The notes: a model not told the origin generated them from the sequence alone. A stretch of DNA of 64,000 nucleotides from SKVR01 sp964453995 (GCA_964453995.1 CAYVQC010000011.1:22640-86639), one strand, 5' to 3'; counted from the stretch's first letter, positions 17,769-26,822 are shown. Made by a program: numbers and translations.

Positions 17769-17886
17769 GGTTTGTTATACGGACCAGGCAGCCAGCATTT
17801 GCGAAACTGGTTTTTTACTTTGTCATTCAGCAGAGTTTCCCCCTTAAAATCCATCAGTAAAAACCCCGCAAGACAAAAGAATTCCC

Positions 17887-17894
17887 TAATTTTG
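17887..17894 (+). promoter_or_regulatory. -7 box of the second FadL-like gene
   Basis: TAATTTTG matches TAnnTTTG. No good -33 box is visible. The implied leader is about 100 bases. Confidence 0.4.
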
Positions 17895-18002
17895 CAAACC
17901 AGGCACCAATAAACAACAGATCGTGTTTTGCTAAACAAACATTAGTGAACCAACACAACAACTACATCATTTGGTTTTTGGAACGGAAAATAAAAGCCCT
18001 GC

Positions 18003-19235
18003 ATGAGCAAAAAACTCATTGTACTTAATACCCTGCTATTGGCAACCCTGATGGGTTATGCCACAGGATCTGTTCTTCCTTTCCTGGGTCACCGGGGCGG
18101 TGGAATGGCATACACCTTCTCAGGCCAGCAAAAAAACGCCGAATCACTTTGGTTCAATCCGGCCGCTGCCAGCCACCCCAGGGGAGTTTTTATGGTATCG
18201 GCAGGAATTTCTGTTTCACAAGAATATACAGCTTACCAGATGGCGGTGCCTTCGGTTTACCAGGCAAATACCATCAATCCCATACAACTGCCATGGTACG
18301 TATACGTAAGTAGTTCCTTTCATGATCGGTTTACTTTCGGGCTGGCCGTAAACTCTTACAACTTTTCGGATATCAGCTGGCAGGAGGAAAATTGGGCAGG
18401 CAGGTACATTGTGAAACAATCCCGCATAAAAAACACAGTAGTTCAACCATCAGTTAGCTTCAGCATCAGTGACCAATGGTATGTTGGGGCTGGAATAAGC
18501 ATCACAGCTTCTGCACTCAATTACAGCCGTGCCCTGGCGGTGCGGGATCAAAACCGGGAAGGCCATGTGGAAATTGCAGGTAACACAGTACAATGGGGTA
18601 TCAATAGCGGTATTTATTACCAACCTACTGACCAAATTAGCTTTGGCCTAAGCTATAAATCTGCCATAAACCTCAGTTTCAATGAGGCAGAAGCCTTTTT
18701 CCAGGTTCCTGCTTCATTAGGTTCATTTTTCGCCGGAGAAAACAGTGTTTCAGCAAATTTTTATCTTCCTGCATTGCTTGATCTGCATGCTTCTGCACAA
18801 TTATCGCCCAACTGGACTATCGCACTCGCAGCAGGACTGCAAATACCTCAAAACGAAAACAATACCATTTTCAATTTCATACATAACAACACCTATTTAC
18901 AGGATCTTTATATCTATCGTGAAGAAAAAATGCAACTCTCGGGTCGTTTAGGTGGAGAGTATAGTGCGGCTGAATTTTTGCAACTCAGGGCAGGTTTATT
19001 TTTCCAGGAAGGTGCTTCGGGAACTGACTTTTTCAGTCCCGAAAAACCTGACGCCAACAAGCTTGGTATTACCGGAGGAATTTCACTACTCCCCCTGGAA
19101 AGACTTACGATAGACATAAGCTTTGTATATATACATTCGCCGGCGGTACAACAGCAATACATACCCGCCAGTTTTATCGGTACATACCAATCAGCGGTAT
19201 TCAGTTCGGGCATAGGTATCACCTATAGTTTCTAA
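18003..19235 (+). CDS. Second OmpP1/FadL-like outer-membrane protein
   Basis: A 410-residue protein with an N-terminal hydrophobic signal (KKLIVLNTLLLATLMGYATG) and the FadL-family start FLGHRGGGMAYTFSGQQKNA followed by AESLWFNPAAASHPRG, the counterpart of the YYNPAGL motif in the first barrel. Later segments (ISDQWYVGAGISITASALNY, QISFGLSYKSAINLSF, LSPNWTIALAAGLQIPQ) fit the barrel, and it ends IGITYSF with a terminal Phe. It is shorter than the first FadL paralogue and diverged in sequence. The SGNH-hydrolase lipoprotein gene starts 12 bases after the stop, so the pair is almost certainly cotranscribed. This suggests uptake of an ester or lipid-like compound coupled to its hydrolysis, which is inference. 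Confidence 0.85.
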   Translation: MSKKLIVLNTLLLATLMGYATGSVLPFLGHRGGGMAYTFSGQQKNAESLWFNPAAASHPRGVFMVSAGISVSQEYTAYQMAVPSVYQANTINPIQLPWYVYVSSSFHDRFTFGLAVNSYNFSDISWQEENWAGRYIVKQSRIKNTVVQPSVSFSISDQWYVGAGISITASALNYSRALAVRDQNREGHVEIAGNTVQWGINSGIYYQPTDQISFGLSYKSAINLSFNEAEAFFQVPASLGSFFAGENSVSANFYLPALLDLHASAQLSPNWTIALAAGLQIPQNENNTIFNFIHNNTYLQDLYIYREEKMQLSGRLGGEYSAAEFLQLRAGLFFQEGASGTDFFSPEKPDANKLGITGGISLLPLERLTIDISFVYIHSPAVQQQYIPASFIGTYQSAVFSSGIGITYSF

Positions 19236-19247
19236 ACAGATTTGATC

Positions 19248-20459
19248 ATGAGCAAACAATACAACCTTCTCCTCCTGCTAATTTTCGCCACACTGGTTTC
19301 TTGCGAGCCAGAGATCAATGACTTTACTCCCGATGCCGGAAATGCCGATTTCTCAGTGTTTGTAGCTTTAGGAGGATCAGAAACAGCCGGTTTTGCCAAT
19401 AATGAGCTATACAAGTCGACCCAGATTGTTTCTTTTCCCAACATTATCTCCCGCCAGTTATTACATATTGGAGGGGAAGAATTCATCCAACCCCTTATGC
19501 GCGACGAACTTGGATTTGGCAATAGACTGGTGCTGGATCTTTTGGCAGATTGTCTGCAGGATTCAATAATCTGGGCGGTGCCTGCGAGTGGATTGCCCGA
19601 CGAAGATAATATGATGAATATCTTTGAGGAAGAGGGAGCATTTCACAACCTGGGGGTTCCCTTTGCGCGTATCAGCCACCTCACCATGCCCCTCAACGAA
19701 ACGGAGGGATATTTCTACCAGTACTTTGCGCGCTTTGCCAGCTCTCCTGACACTTCGCCCCTCTCAGATGCACTGGCTCTGCAACCCACCTTTTTCTCTT
19801 TGTGGACGGGCCTCTCAGACATTTTGGACTTTGCTGCTTCCGGGGGCACTGATTTCCCCATTACAGACCCGGAAGAATTCAATACCCAACTTACCAGCAT
19901 CTTGCAACAACTAACAGCAACGGCAAAAGGGGGGGTAATTGGCAACCTGCCCGATGTTTTGCAGTTTCCCTATTTTACATATATACCTGCGGCAGGATTA
20001 TGGGCTGTTGACAGCATGAGTGAAAACGGCATAAGAATGCTGCAGGAGAATGAACTGGTGTTGCTCCCCGCGGCACTCGAGATACGATGCCAGCAATTGG
20101 GGAGTGAGCAAAATCCTCTGCCGGAAAACCTCTACCTGAATGCTGCCCAGGTTGAATTAATCAACAACAGGATCGATGCTTTCAATATGATCATCCGGGA
20201 AAAAGCCGACACCTACAATCTTGCCCTTGCCGACATAAACACCCTGATCCAGGCCACAGCCAGCGGCCTCGTATTTGATGGTGTACACTTCAATAACGAA
20301 TACCTGAGCGGCGGTGTGTTTTCAGTCGATGGGATCAGCCTGTCAAGAAGAGGCAACGCAATAATTGCCAATACCTTTATTAATGCTATCAACAAAAACT
20401 ATAATTCCACCATTCCCAGGGTAAGTGTAACTCAGTTTCAGAGTATTGAATATCCCTGA
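19248..20459 (+). CDS. SGNH/GDSL-type hydrolase lipoprotein
   Basis: The frame is open from a TTG six bases earlier; I start at the ATG at 19248 (MSKQYNLLLLLIFATLVSCE), giving 403 residues. The lipobox LVSC predicts a lipoprotein. FVALGGSETAGFANNELYKS is block I of the SGNH/GDSL fold, with the nucleophile Ser kept and the common Asp-Ser-Leu changed to Gly-Ser-Glu. IGNLPDVLQFPYF resembles the middle block and LVFDGVHFNNEYLSGGVFS carries the Asp-x-x-His pair of block V. Such proteins hydrolyse carboxylic esters. Bacteroidota often place one directly downstream of a FadL-like barrel, as here. The unusual block I (GGSE) leaves activity to be shown; Ser, Asp and His are nevertheless all present. 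Confidence 0.8.
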   Translation: MSKQYNLLLLLIFATLVSCEPEINDFTPDAGNADFSVFVALGGSETAGFANNELYKSTQIVSFPNIISRQLLHIGGEEFIQPLMRDELGFGNRLVLDLLADCLQDSIIWAVPASGLPDEDNMMNIFEEEGAFHNLGVPFARISHLTMPLNETEGYFYQYFARFASSPDTSPLSDALALQPTFFSLWTGLSDILDFAASGGTDFPITDPEEFNTQLTSILQQLTATAKGGVIGNLPDVLQFPYFTYIPAAGLWAVDSMSENGIRMLQENELVLLPAALEIRCQQLGSEQNPLPENLYLNAAQVELINNRIDAFNMIIREKADTYNLALADINTLIQATASGLVFDGVHFNNEYLSGGVFSVDGISLSRRGNAIIANTFINAINKNYNSTIPRVSVTQFQSIEYP

Positions 20460-20618
20460 AACAAGAGGATGCAACCGACAGACCCCAGTCTGCCAAGATT
20501 TTTAATATTGTTATTCCGTTCAGATATTACTGATAACCCCTCAAAAGGCAGAGACAGTTAGAGAAAAAAGAAACCGGTAAAATCAATCATGATTTAGGTG
20601 CATTAAACCGTTTTTACA

Positions 20619-20626
20619 TATATTTG
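20619..20626 (+). promoter_or_regulatory. -7 box of the 20674 gene
   Basis: TATATTTG matches TAnnTTTG exactly, 47 bases before the ATG at 20674; the -33 element is weak (TTTAGG). Confidence 0.5.
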
Positions 20627-20673
20627 AAAGCTTAAACCATCAACACAATAAGAACAGAAATATTGACACAATT

Positions 20674-21234
20674 ATGGAATCCAATGAATTCAGAATAGGC
20701 GCCAAAGTGGAGCATCCACAGTTTGGGCAGGGAATCATCACCAATGTTACCCTAACTACTTATACAGTTTTTTTCATCAATAAAGGCGAAAAAGATATTG
20801 CCATCTCCTTTGCAGGATTGAAACTTCTAGCCCCATCAAAAGCGCAGGAAGGTGGTGGAGGCAGTACCTCCGGCATCAGCCTGCAAGATCTGGAGAAAGT
20901 TTTTACCAATGTATTGCGGCGTTATGCCGATTTTCCGGAAATCGTTGAGCTCGGCGACAAGTGGAAGAAAGGAATGATGATTCTTAAACCTGGTGATCCA
21001 AACCTCAAATCAAAGGAAATTCCTGTTGAAACCTTTTTTCACAAAATTACGATGGTAAGAGACCGGCTAAGGGTGATGGAACAACGCATCAATGCCAGTG
21101 AACGCCTGAGTGATGAAGAAAAAGTAAACCTGCAGCAGTATATAACACGTTGTTATGGCTCACTCACAACCTTCAATGTGCTTTTCAAACATAAGCAACA
21201 ATATTTTTCGGGAGAAAAAGGGCAGGAAGATTAA
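20674..21234 (+). CDS. Conserved hypothetical with Tudor/KOW-like N-terminal domain
   Basis: A 186-residue soluble, charged protein. Residues about 6-50 (IGAKVEHPQFGQGIITNVTL, then TYTVFFINKGEKDIAISFAG) have the small SH3-like barrel pattern seen at the C-terminus of UvrD/PcrA helicases and in similar Tudor/KOW modules: V.HP.FG.G.I......V.F...G.K.I. A glycine/serine linker (GGGGSTSG) joins it to a helical C-terminal half (residues about 68-186) with many charged residues that I do not recognise. The N-terminal module suggests nucleic-acid or protein binding but no specific role. It is a single transcription unit with a TATATTTG box upstream and a shared terminator with the converging nitroreductase gene. 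Confidence 0.65.
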   Translation: MESNEFRIGAKVEHPQFGQGIITNVTLTTYTVFFINKGEKDIAISFAGLKLLAPSKAQEGGGGSTSGISLQDLEKVFTNVLRRYADFPEIVELGDKWKKGMMILKPGDPNLKSKEIPVETFFHKITMVRDRLRVMEQRINASERLSDEEKVNLQQYITRCYGSLTTFNVLFKHKQQYFSGEKGQED

Positions 21235-21241
21235 CCTGCCC
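21220..21241. terminator. Small terminator between converging genes
   Basis: GGGCAGG (21220-21226) and CCTGCCC (21235-21241) form a 7-bp stem with an 8-base loop containing the stop codon of the 20674 gene, followed by CTTTATT. It could serve that gene and, less well, the nitroreductase arriving from the other side. Confidence 0.5.
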
Positions 21242-21282
21242 CTTTATTGCTGTGTACCCAGAACTTAATAGGGTTTCGGGAA

Positions 21283-22038
21283 TTAGTCGTTGTTCATAAA
21301 CCCCTGATCCTGCAGCACTTTTAAAAATACTTTGCTGAAATGGACATTATCCTTTTTGGTATAACGTTTTTCGGTAAAGATGCGGGCCAGTGTGGGCAGC
21401 TGGTTTTCTTCAAGCAATTTCCTGGTTAGGGGAAGATTTTCCTTTTCCTGATATATCCTGTTAATATCGCTTTCGGTGTAATCGTTATATTTTTCATAAT
21501 GTACTATTCCGCTTTCGGGCAGCCTCTCCACTTGTTCAGGATCTTCATCAGGATAGCCTACAACGATTGTGGTAACAGGCACCACACCATCGGGCAGGTC
21601 AAAGAAATCCACCAGCTTATCGGCCTGGTAAGTAGTGGTTCCCAGGTAGCAAATGCCTAAACCATAGGCTTCGGCTGCCACGGCAACATTTTGGGAAACC
21701 AGCAGAGCGTCAATGGCAGCAGTAAAGAACGAAAGGAAGTTGTCATAACCAGGCTCGGCCTCTCTCTGCCGACACCACTTGTTGAAGCGGTTGAAATCGG
21801 CACAAAAAGTCAGCAACACGGGTGCCTGTTCAACCATTTTTTGTCCAAAATGCAATTTGCACAGCTCCTTCCGTTTTTCTTCATCTTTGGTTACAATAAT
21901 ACTGTAAACCTGCATATTACCGGTTGTTGAGGCACGGAATCCCGCTTCCAGGATGGTAGAAAGGATTTTGTCGTCAATGGGGTCTGACTTATACTTTCTG
22001 ATGGTTTTATGATTCAGCAGGGTATCAATAGTTTGCAT
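21283..22038 (-). CDS. Nitroreductase-family (NfsA-like) FMN oxidoreductase
   Basis: A 251-residue protein of the FMN-dependent nitroreductase family. Features: IDTLLNHKTIRKYKSDPIDD at the start (the RxY/K FMN phosphate site), ILEAGFRASTTGNMQVYSII (FMN and substrate pocket), VEQAPVLLTFCADFNRFNKW, a long helix (FTAAIDALLVSQNVAVAAEA), GLGICYLGTTTYQ and VPVTTIVVGYPDEDP. The length, and the C-terminal helical excursion after GYPDE, fit the NfsA-type subgroup that uses NAD(P)H to reduce nitroaromatics, quinones or flavins. The physiological substrate is unknown. A TAGGTTTG box lies 29 bases upstream on the minus strand. Confidence 0.85.
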   Translation of the reverse strand: MQTIDTLLNHKTIRKYKSDPIDDKILSTILEAGFRASTTGNMQVYSIIVTKDEEKRKELCKLHFGQKMVEQAPVLLTFCADFNRFNKWCRQREAEPGYDNFLSFFTAAIDALLVSQNVAVAAEAYGLGICYLGTTTYQADKLVDFFDLPDGVVPVTTIVVGYPDEDPEQVERLPESGIVHYEKYNDYTESDINRIYQEKENLPLTRKLLEENQLPTLARIFTEKRYTKKDNVHFSKVFLKVLQDQGFMNND

Positions 22039-22066
22039 AATAACAATTTTAAGGGTTTTAACGATG

Positions 22067-22074
22067 CAAACCTA
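22067..22074 (-). promoter_or_regulatory. -7 box of the nitroreductase gene
   Basis: On the minus strand TAGGTTTG (22074-22067) matches TAnnTTTG, 29 bases before the start codon. No clear -33 TTTG. Confidence 0.45.
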
Positions 22075-22169
22075 CAATTTTTCAGGGTATAAAAAAAGCC
22101 GTACCCCAGTGGAAAACAGGAATTCATCAACGGAAACAGTAGTGTCGGGTAAAATCATTGGTTGTTCCC

Positions 22170-22410
22170 TGAAATGCCAGTTGTTTGTGCTATCCCTACG
22201 GGATTAAGGACAGAGGGGTATACTATTTGTCTACGAACCTTTCACTCCTAACCGAGTCTAAAAACGATGTTGATAGGATGTTTAATCCCTTAAGGATGAA
22301 ATGTTTATAGCATGCAGAAATGTTGTCCCAAATGAGTTCCATAGGAACGGAACATTCTAACCGGACAACAATGGAACGAAAACATGAAAAGCTATAAATG
22401 CATGAGAATT
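22170..22410. repeat. Gene-free stretch with several small palindromes, probable interspersed repeat
   Basis: Three short hairpins lie in about 160 bases: ATCCCTACGGGAT (near 22192), ATCCCTTAAGGAT (near 22286) and GTTCCATAGGAAC (near 22335). Between them is AT-rich sequence including TTTATAGCATGCAGAAATG and, later, GCTATAAATGCATG. Small palindromes of the kind CCC-TA-GGG separated by such sequence resemble intergenic repeats I recall from other Bacteroidota genomes. No coding frame is present from 22039 to 22462. Confidence 0.4.
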
Positions 22411-22462
22411 AAAGAGGTTGCATGGGGCAGATTCATGTGGAGCATGCAGTGCCTAAAGATCG

Positions 22463-23926
22463 CTAGGCAAGATCAGCATTATTTTCCGGTGCATCTTTGG
22501 GTTCGATGGTATTCTTTCGCGAGTGCCAAATATCAATGGCTACCAGTGCAGCCATAAACCCCCAAAACAAAACGGAAGCCTTGTCGGTATCAAGGAAATT
22601 ATTGAGGAAACCATGGGTAAGATAGGTAACAAATCCAAGCGTTATGCCCAGAGAGAGCCATCTTAGCTCCTTTGATTGTGCTCTTTTGATATTTCGCACA
22701 CCTGTAATGATTATTCCCAATGCCATGGCCATGAACAGAAGCATTCCCGGCAGACCGGATTCCGACAATGGGCCCAGATATTCGCTGTGAGCATTGCCAA
22801 GGTCTCCAAAATTAGTTGTGATAATGGTACGATCCTGCGAAAGCTGGAAGGGAGCATACACCAGCTGATAGGTGCCTGGCCCCCAACCCAATATGGGTCT
22901 TTCCTGGTACATGCGGTAAGCAGCACGCCAGCGGTTGATCCTTTCCAGGTTGCTGGCATCAGAAGATATATTGGTGATGGATCGGGCATGTTCCCTGAAA
23001 TCGCCGGATGAATCCTGTCTGTTGCGCTCCAGGCTCATGATGATTTGATCCTGGAACAGGAAAGCCACTCCGGCAAACAGAATGATTCCTGCAATGATCA
23101 GTTTGTAGTTGATTTTTAGAACCAACACCCAAAATGCAGCAAATCCGGCCATAATGCTTACCCAGGAAGCACGGCTGTAACTAAAGATGATCCCAATCAC
23201 AAAAAAAATAAATATGATAAAGGAAAACCTGCGCCTCAATATACTATAGCCCCCATAAAATGACATAATGATAAAGCTTGGCGCAATAAGCGCTATCACC
23301 GCGCTGTAGTTGGTATGATCATTGAAAAAGGGCCGCACGATCCACGTGCCCACCATGCGCTCAAAACCATAGGTGCTGTGCCTGATGGTAAAATACGCAA
23401 TCATTACCGCAAGGGCGCTGGCAAACAACCATAAGAAAATCCTTATGTTCTCCGGTTTTTTAAAAAGCAGAATCAGCAAAAAATAAAAAGGCACCACAAA
23501 CCAAAGACGGCTTATGAAATACTTGAATGAAACAAGAGGAATTTCGCTCGTAACAGTAGTTACAAACATCCATACCAGGTTTAGGATAAGAAGGATGGTA
23601 AGGGGGTGGCGCAAAACATCACGGTCATACTTTTGCTCATAAAAAAGCTTCAGGAAAAACAGAGCCATAATGGCTACCAGCAGAGGTTCGGTGGGGATAT
23701 TGACCGAAAAGCCCAGGCCTTCATGCATATACCTGAACGTAAAAGGAGTAACAAATACGATGGCCAGCAGTAGTTTATCCAGCGAAAAGAATAAAAGCAT
23801 GGTTACCAGCAATGCTGCCGGTAATGCCATGAACCAATACATCTCGTTTGCGATAAAAAAGATGTTCAGGGCAATAAAGGCAAAACTTGCTCCGTAAAAA
23901 AGCTTTGTTTTGAATGGATCGGGCAC
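22463..23926 (-). CDS. O-antigen ligase/polymerase (Wzy_C family) membrane protein
   Basis: A 487-residue polytopic inner-membrane protein with about 12 hydrophobic segments. The signature of the O-antigen ligase (Wzy_C/WaaL) family is visible: hydrophobic helices, then IIFSYSRASWVSIMAGF, and a large periplasmic loop with INRWRAAYRMYQERPILGWG at about residues 345-364 followed by GNAHSEYLGPLSESGLPGML (about 388-407). Arg residues and the HSEYL His in this loop are used for glycan transfer in the family. It should polymerise or ligate a lipid-linked surface glycan at the periplasmic face. Wzz is 35 bases upstream and the flippase precedes that, so this is a polysaccharide-assembly operon. No glycosyltransferase is in the window. 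Confidence 0.88.
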   Translation of the reverse strand: MPDPFKTKLFYGASFAFIALNIFFIANEMYWFMALPAALLVTMLLFFSLDKLLLAIVFVTPFTFRYMHEGLGFSVNIPTEPLLVAIMALFFLKLFYEQKYDRDVLRHPLTILLILNLVWMFVTTVTSEIPLVSFKYFISRLWFVVPFYFLLILLFKKPENIRIFLWLFASALAVMIAYFTIRHSTYGFERMVGTWIVRPFFNDHTNYSAVIALIAPSFIIMSFYGGYSILRRRFSFIIFIFFVIGIIFSYSRASWVSIMAGFAAFWVLVLKINYKLIIAGIILFAGVAFLFQDQIIMSLERNRQDSSGDFREHARSITNISSDASNLERINRWRAAYRMYQERPILGWGPGTYQLVYAPFQLSQDRTIITTNFGDLGNAHSEYLGPLSESGLPGMLLFMAMALGIIITGVRNIKRAQSKELRWLSLGITLGFVTYLTHGFLNNFLDTDKASVLFWGFMAALVAIDIWHSRKNTIEPKDAPENNADLA

Positions 23927-23961
23927 GGCAGGCTGGGTTTATAACTACTTTTGGGATTGAA

Positions 23962-24987
23962 TTATTTGCGTGGTTTAATAAAGCCTTTGCTCACCAGGTT
24001 TTCATAAGTCATGATCGCCAAAATACCCATAACGCCGGCAGCGAATGTTGCCAGGAAAACAATAAGCCAGCGAACAGGATAAACTTTCCTTTCGGCAACA
24101 AAGGCCTCATCAATAAGAAATTTGAAGGGGACAAAATTCTCCAGATCGGTCCGTGCCTCCTGCATAATTCTCTGAATACCTGAAAGACTGCGGCTAACCA
24201 TATCCAGGTGGGCTTTTTGGGTCATAAAATTACCTCCATAGTTTTTCATGATATCCAGCCTGTCTTCAATGGCCCTGATGCCATCCCGGTTATTTTCAGA
24301 AAGGTCGATGGCCAGCTGGCGGGTGAGCATTTCGGCCTGGGCTTCATATTCATACAGTCCCATTTGCATAAACTGCCTCAGCGAATCTTCGGTAAGTGCA
24401 ATTTCCTGCTTTATATTTTCATACCGCTGCACAGCCACACGATAAGCCATAAGAGCACGCTCCTGCCGGATCTCATTTTGCAGTGTGTCGGCCAGGGCGG
24501 CAATCTCATTGGCAATGTCAGCAGCCATTACAGGATCTTTGTCCCTCACATTTATTTCCACAGCACCATAGGGGGTACGACGCGAGGAAATGTTGCCGCT
24601 GTAAATCTCACGGAGGGTAGTATTGCGGTATTGTGCATCTTCAGGGATATCGTAATGATCGAACAGATCGAACCGTTCCACAATACGATCACGAATGGCT
24701 GTAGAACCGATAACCTGTAAAAGTCTTTCAGCATCATCTACATCACCGTATTCGAGAAAGTCGATATTCGACCCGAAAACTGCCCGGCTCAAACTGTTGG
24801 ACTTGGCGGGAAACATCAAAACGCTGGATTCATATAGAGGTGTAATAAACCTTGGTGATGAGAACACCGCTGCAAGGATGGCTGCAGTTATACATACGAT
24901 GACAAGTTGCTTCCACCAGCGAAGAAAGAACAGAAAAATATTGGTAGAATCAAAGGCACTGCCCACTCTGTTGTTTTCCATGTTCAT
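23962..24987 (-). CDS. Wzz-family chain-length determinant protein
   Basis: A 341-residue protein with the Wzz layout: a cytoplasmic N-terminus, a first membrane segment at about residues 28-46 (LVIVCITAAILAAVFSSP), a long periplasmic part rich in coiled-coil helices (residues about 150-290, for example QRYENIKQEIALTEDSLRQF) and a second membrane segment near residues 306-327 (WLIVFLATFAAGVMGILAIM). There is a PxxP-like stretch just before it (KVYPVRWLIV). No tyrosine-kinase domain is fused. It should set the length of the polysaccharide made by the neighbouring polymerase. The start is ATG-AAC-ATG; either Met is possible. Confidence 0.88.
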   Translation of the reverse strand: MNMENNRVGSAFDSTNIFLFFLRWWKQLVIVCITAAILAAVFSSPRFITPLYESSVLMFPAKSNSLSRAVFGSNIDFLEYGDVDDAERLLQVIGSTAIRDRIVERFDLFDHYDIPEDAQYRNTTLREIYSGNISSRRTPYGAVEINVRDKDPVMAADIANEIAALADTLQNEIRQERALMAYRVAVQRYENIKQEIALTEDSLRQFMQMGLYEYEAQAEMLTRQLAIDLSENNRDGIRAIEDRLDIMKNYGGNFMTQKAHLDMVSRSLSGIQRIMQEARTDLENFVPFKFLIDEAFVAERKVYPVRWLIVFLATFAAGVMGILAIMTYENLVSKGFIKPRK

Positions 24988-25045
24988 TTAGTTGAAGTTG
25001 ATGAAGTTAAATAAAAAAAACAATATTTTAATAACACAAAAGCCC

Positions 25046-25062
25046 CGGGTTTATTATACCCG
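25046..25062 (-). terminator. Weak hairpin between the flippase and wzz genes
   Basis: CGGGT (25046-25050) and ACCCG (25058-25062) form a small hairpin in the 141-base gap; on the minus strand it is followed by GGGGCTTTTGTG. It may attenuate rather than fully end transcription between the two genes. Confidence 0.3.
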
Positions 25063-25128
25063 TAAACCGAGTTTTTGTAAAAGTGCCCAAAGATAATTAA
25101 AAAAGGATTTATTCAGGTGGGTAATCTA

Positions 25129-26616
25129 TCAATGGTTATCGCCATATTTGAGGACGTGAAACAAATTGCGCGGGCTGAGCAGCCTTATGAGCATGGAGAA
25201 CAATACAGCCGCAACAATCATGATTCCTGCATTGATATGCCAGGAAAAACCAAACCCTCGGGAGTAATACCCCAGAGCCACCACCCCGGGGATAAAAACC
25301 ACAAGCTTTGCCAAAAACAGGTAGTTTTTCCTGAAACGAAACATATGGCATACCAGCAGCACCTGTATCAAGGCAATGCTAAACTGGGTAAAAAGAGTTG
25401 CAACTGCCGATCCTGTGGCCTGGTAATGGGGTATTAGCAGCAGGTTCAGGCCGATATTCACAAGCATTCCGGTAAGGGCTATAAAATTGAGGTATTTAAG
25501 ACTACCATTGGCGGTAAGCAATGTGCTGAAAATATACATAGTGGAAATAGCGCAGAAACTGATCATCAGCAAACCAAAAACTCGCGAACTGTGTATTATG
25601 CGATACTCAAACATTTGAACACTTTCTCCTTCGTGAATAGAATAAAGCAGTCGCATAAATTCTTCCGAATAAAAAAAAGAAACCACTGCAATAATAACGG
25701 CCGGTGTTATAATCAGTGTATAGGAAAGCTTGATGAGCTCCTCTATGGATTCATTTTGCTTGATCATGCGGGCAAAAATGGGCAGGAGCAATACGGCAAA
25801 AAGGTAAGCAATCATATTGGAAGCATCAAGCAGCCTGTAGGCAGAGGCATATATACCGGAATACCATGCCCCCTGGCTTCCGAGCATGCGCTCAAGCATT
25901 ACACTGTCAATACGGCTGTAAAATGTCATCAGCAATACCAGCAATGCAAATGGCAGGCTCTGGCGAATGATCATCAGGAAAAAAGGAAAACTCCAGGTAA
26001 GCTGCCGTATTCGTGTGTGTGCTTTCCTGAAAACAATCACTGAAGTAATCAGTACGGTAATGGTGAGAGACACCGTTTGGGCATATACAAAATATTCAAT
26101 CTTGAAGTCTTTTACGATATTGCCCCAGAGTAGCACGCCGCAAATAAGAATCATAAAACTCCTGTCAAGAATAGAAATGATACTGTCGGTTTTGAACAGG
26201 TGCAGTGCACTTAGATTGGACCTAAGGTAAAGGATGAAGCTTATCAGGAACTGATTGAGAGCCAAAAAAGCCAAAATGATGAGTTGCTGCCGGGAATACT
26301 GAATAAAAAAAGCTCCACCGAAGGTAAAAATCAGATATACAACAAATAAAATTATTTTGAGTGCAATAATATTGGAGAGATGCTTGCGCAGCAGGTGGTT
26401 GTTTTGTGCAATATTTTTATTGTTGAAGGTAGTGATCCCAAAATCCAGCAGGATATAAAACAAAAAGGAAAAATTGAAAACAGCAAAATAAAAACCATAA
26501 TCTGCGGCCCCCACCGTATTTTGTACTGTACGGTCAATCCCGAAAATCCAGAATGGCTTTATCAATAAATTTAAAACCAGCAATAATGCCAGGTTTCGTA
26601 AAAACTTTCGCTGCAT
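25129..26616 (-). CDS. Oligosaccharide flippase (Wzx/MATE-like, polysaccharide biosynthesis family)
   Basis: A 495-residue inner-membrane protein with about 14 hydrophobic segments. It begins MQRKFLRNLALLLVLNLLIK, with the typical FGIDRTVQNTVGAADYGFYF segment (N-terminal 'G..YG.Y' motif of the family). It contains YSRIDSVMLERMLGSQGAWY and SGIYASAYRLLDASNMIAYL in the middle, both diagnostic of polysaccharide-biosynthesis flippases. It should turn an undecaprenyl-linked oligosaccharide across the inner membrane for the polymerase/ligase encoded downstream. A TAATTTTG box lies at 26672-26679 on the minus strand, 56 bases before the ATG. Confidence 0.87.
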   Translation of the reverse strand: MQRKFLRNLALLLVLNLLIKPFWIFGIDRTVQNTVGAADYGFYFAVFNFSFLFYILLDFGITTFNNKNIAQNNHLLRKHLSNIIALKIILFVVYLIFTFGGAFFIQYSRQQLIILAFLALNQFLISFILYLRSNLSALHLFKTDSIISILDRSFMILICGVLLWGNIVKDFKIEYFVYAQTVSLTITVLITSVIVFRKAHTRIRQLTWSFPFFLMIIRQSLPFALLVLLMTFYSRIDSVMLERMLGSQGAWYSGIYASAYRLLDASNMIAYLFAVLLLPIFARMIKQNESIEELIKLSYTLIITPAVIIAVVSFFYSEEFMRLLYSIHEGESVQMFEYRIIHSSRVFGLLMISFCAISTMYIFSTLLTANGSLKYLNFIALTGMLVNIGLNLLLIPHYQATGSAVATLFTQFSIALIQVLLVCHMFRFRKNYLFLAKLVVFIPGVVALGYYSRGFGFSWHINAGIMIVAAVLFSMLIRLLSPRNLFHVLKYGDNH

Positions 26617-26671
26617 TAAATTTTTGTGTGTGGCAAACCTGCCTCTCCCGTCGAAATGATCTTGTCCTGTC

Positions 26672-26679
26672 CAAAATTA
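26672..26679 (-). promoter_or_regulatory. -7 box of the polysaccharide operon
   Basis: On the minus strand TAATTTTG matches TAnnTTTG, 56 bases before the flippase start codon. The -33 region has no clear TTTG. Confidence 0.4.
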
Positions 26680-26794
26680 TAAACTTTTATTTTCATAGTT
26701 GCCATTGTATCAAAAAAAACAATAGATATTTAAATGCTATTCTTTTTTGTCATTGCACTGCCCTACCCTTCTTTCCTGCATCGCCAAAAAAGAG

Positions 26795-26802
26795 TACCTT
26801 TG
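26795..26802 (+). promoter_or_regulatory. -7 box ahead of the structured leader
   Basis: TACCTTTG matches TAnnTTTG. A transcript from here would carry about 200 bases of leader before the DUF2027-Smr start at 27014. The -33 region is poor. Confidence 0.4.
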
Positions 26803-26822
26803 CCTTTGATCCGGGTGTGCAA

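Noticed and set aside
22170..22410. CRISPR-like repeats
   Set aside because: The palindromes are only about 13 bases, differ from one another, are irregularly spaced and there are no cas genes in the window.
25046..25062. Strong terminator separating the flippase from wzz
   Set aside because: The stem is only 5 bp and lacks a proper T run; kept only as a weak, low-confidence hairpin.
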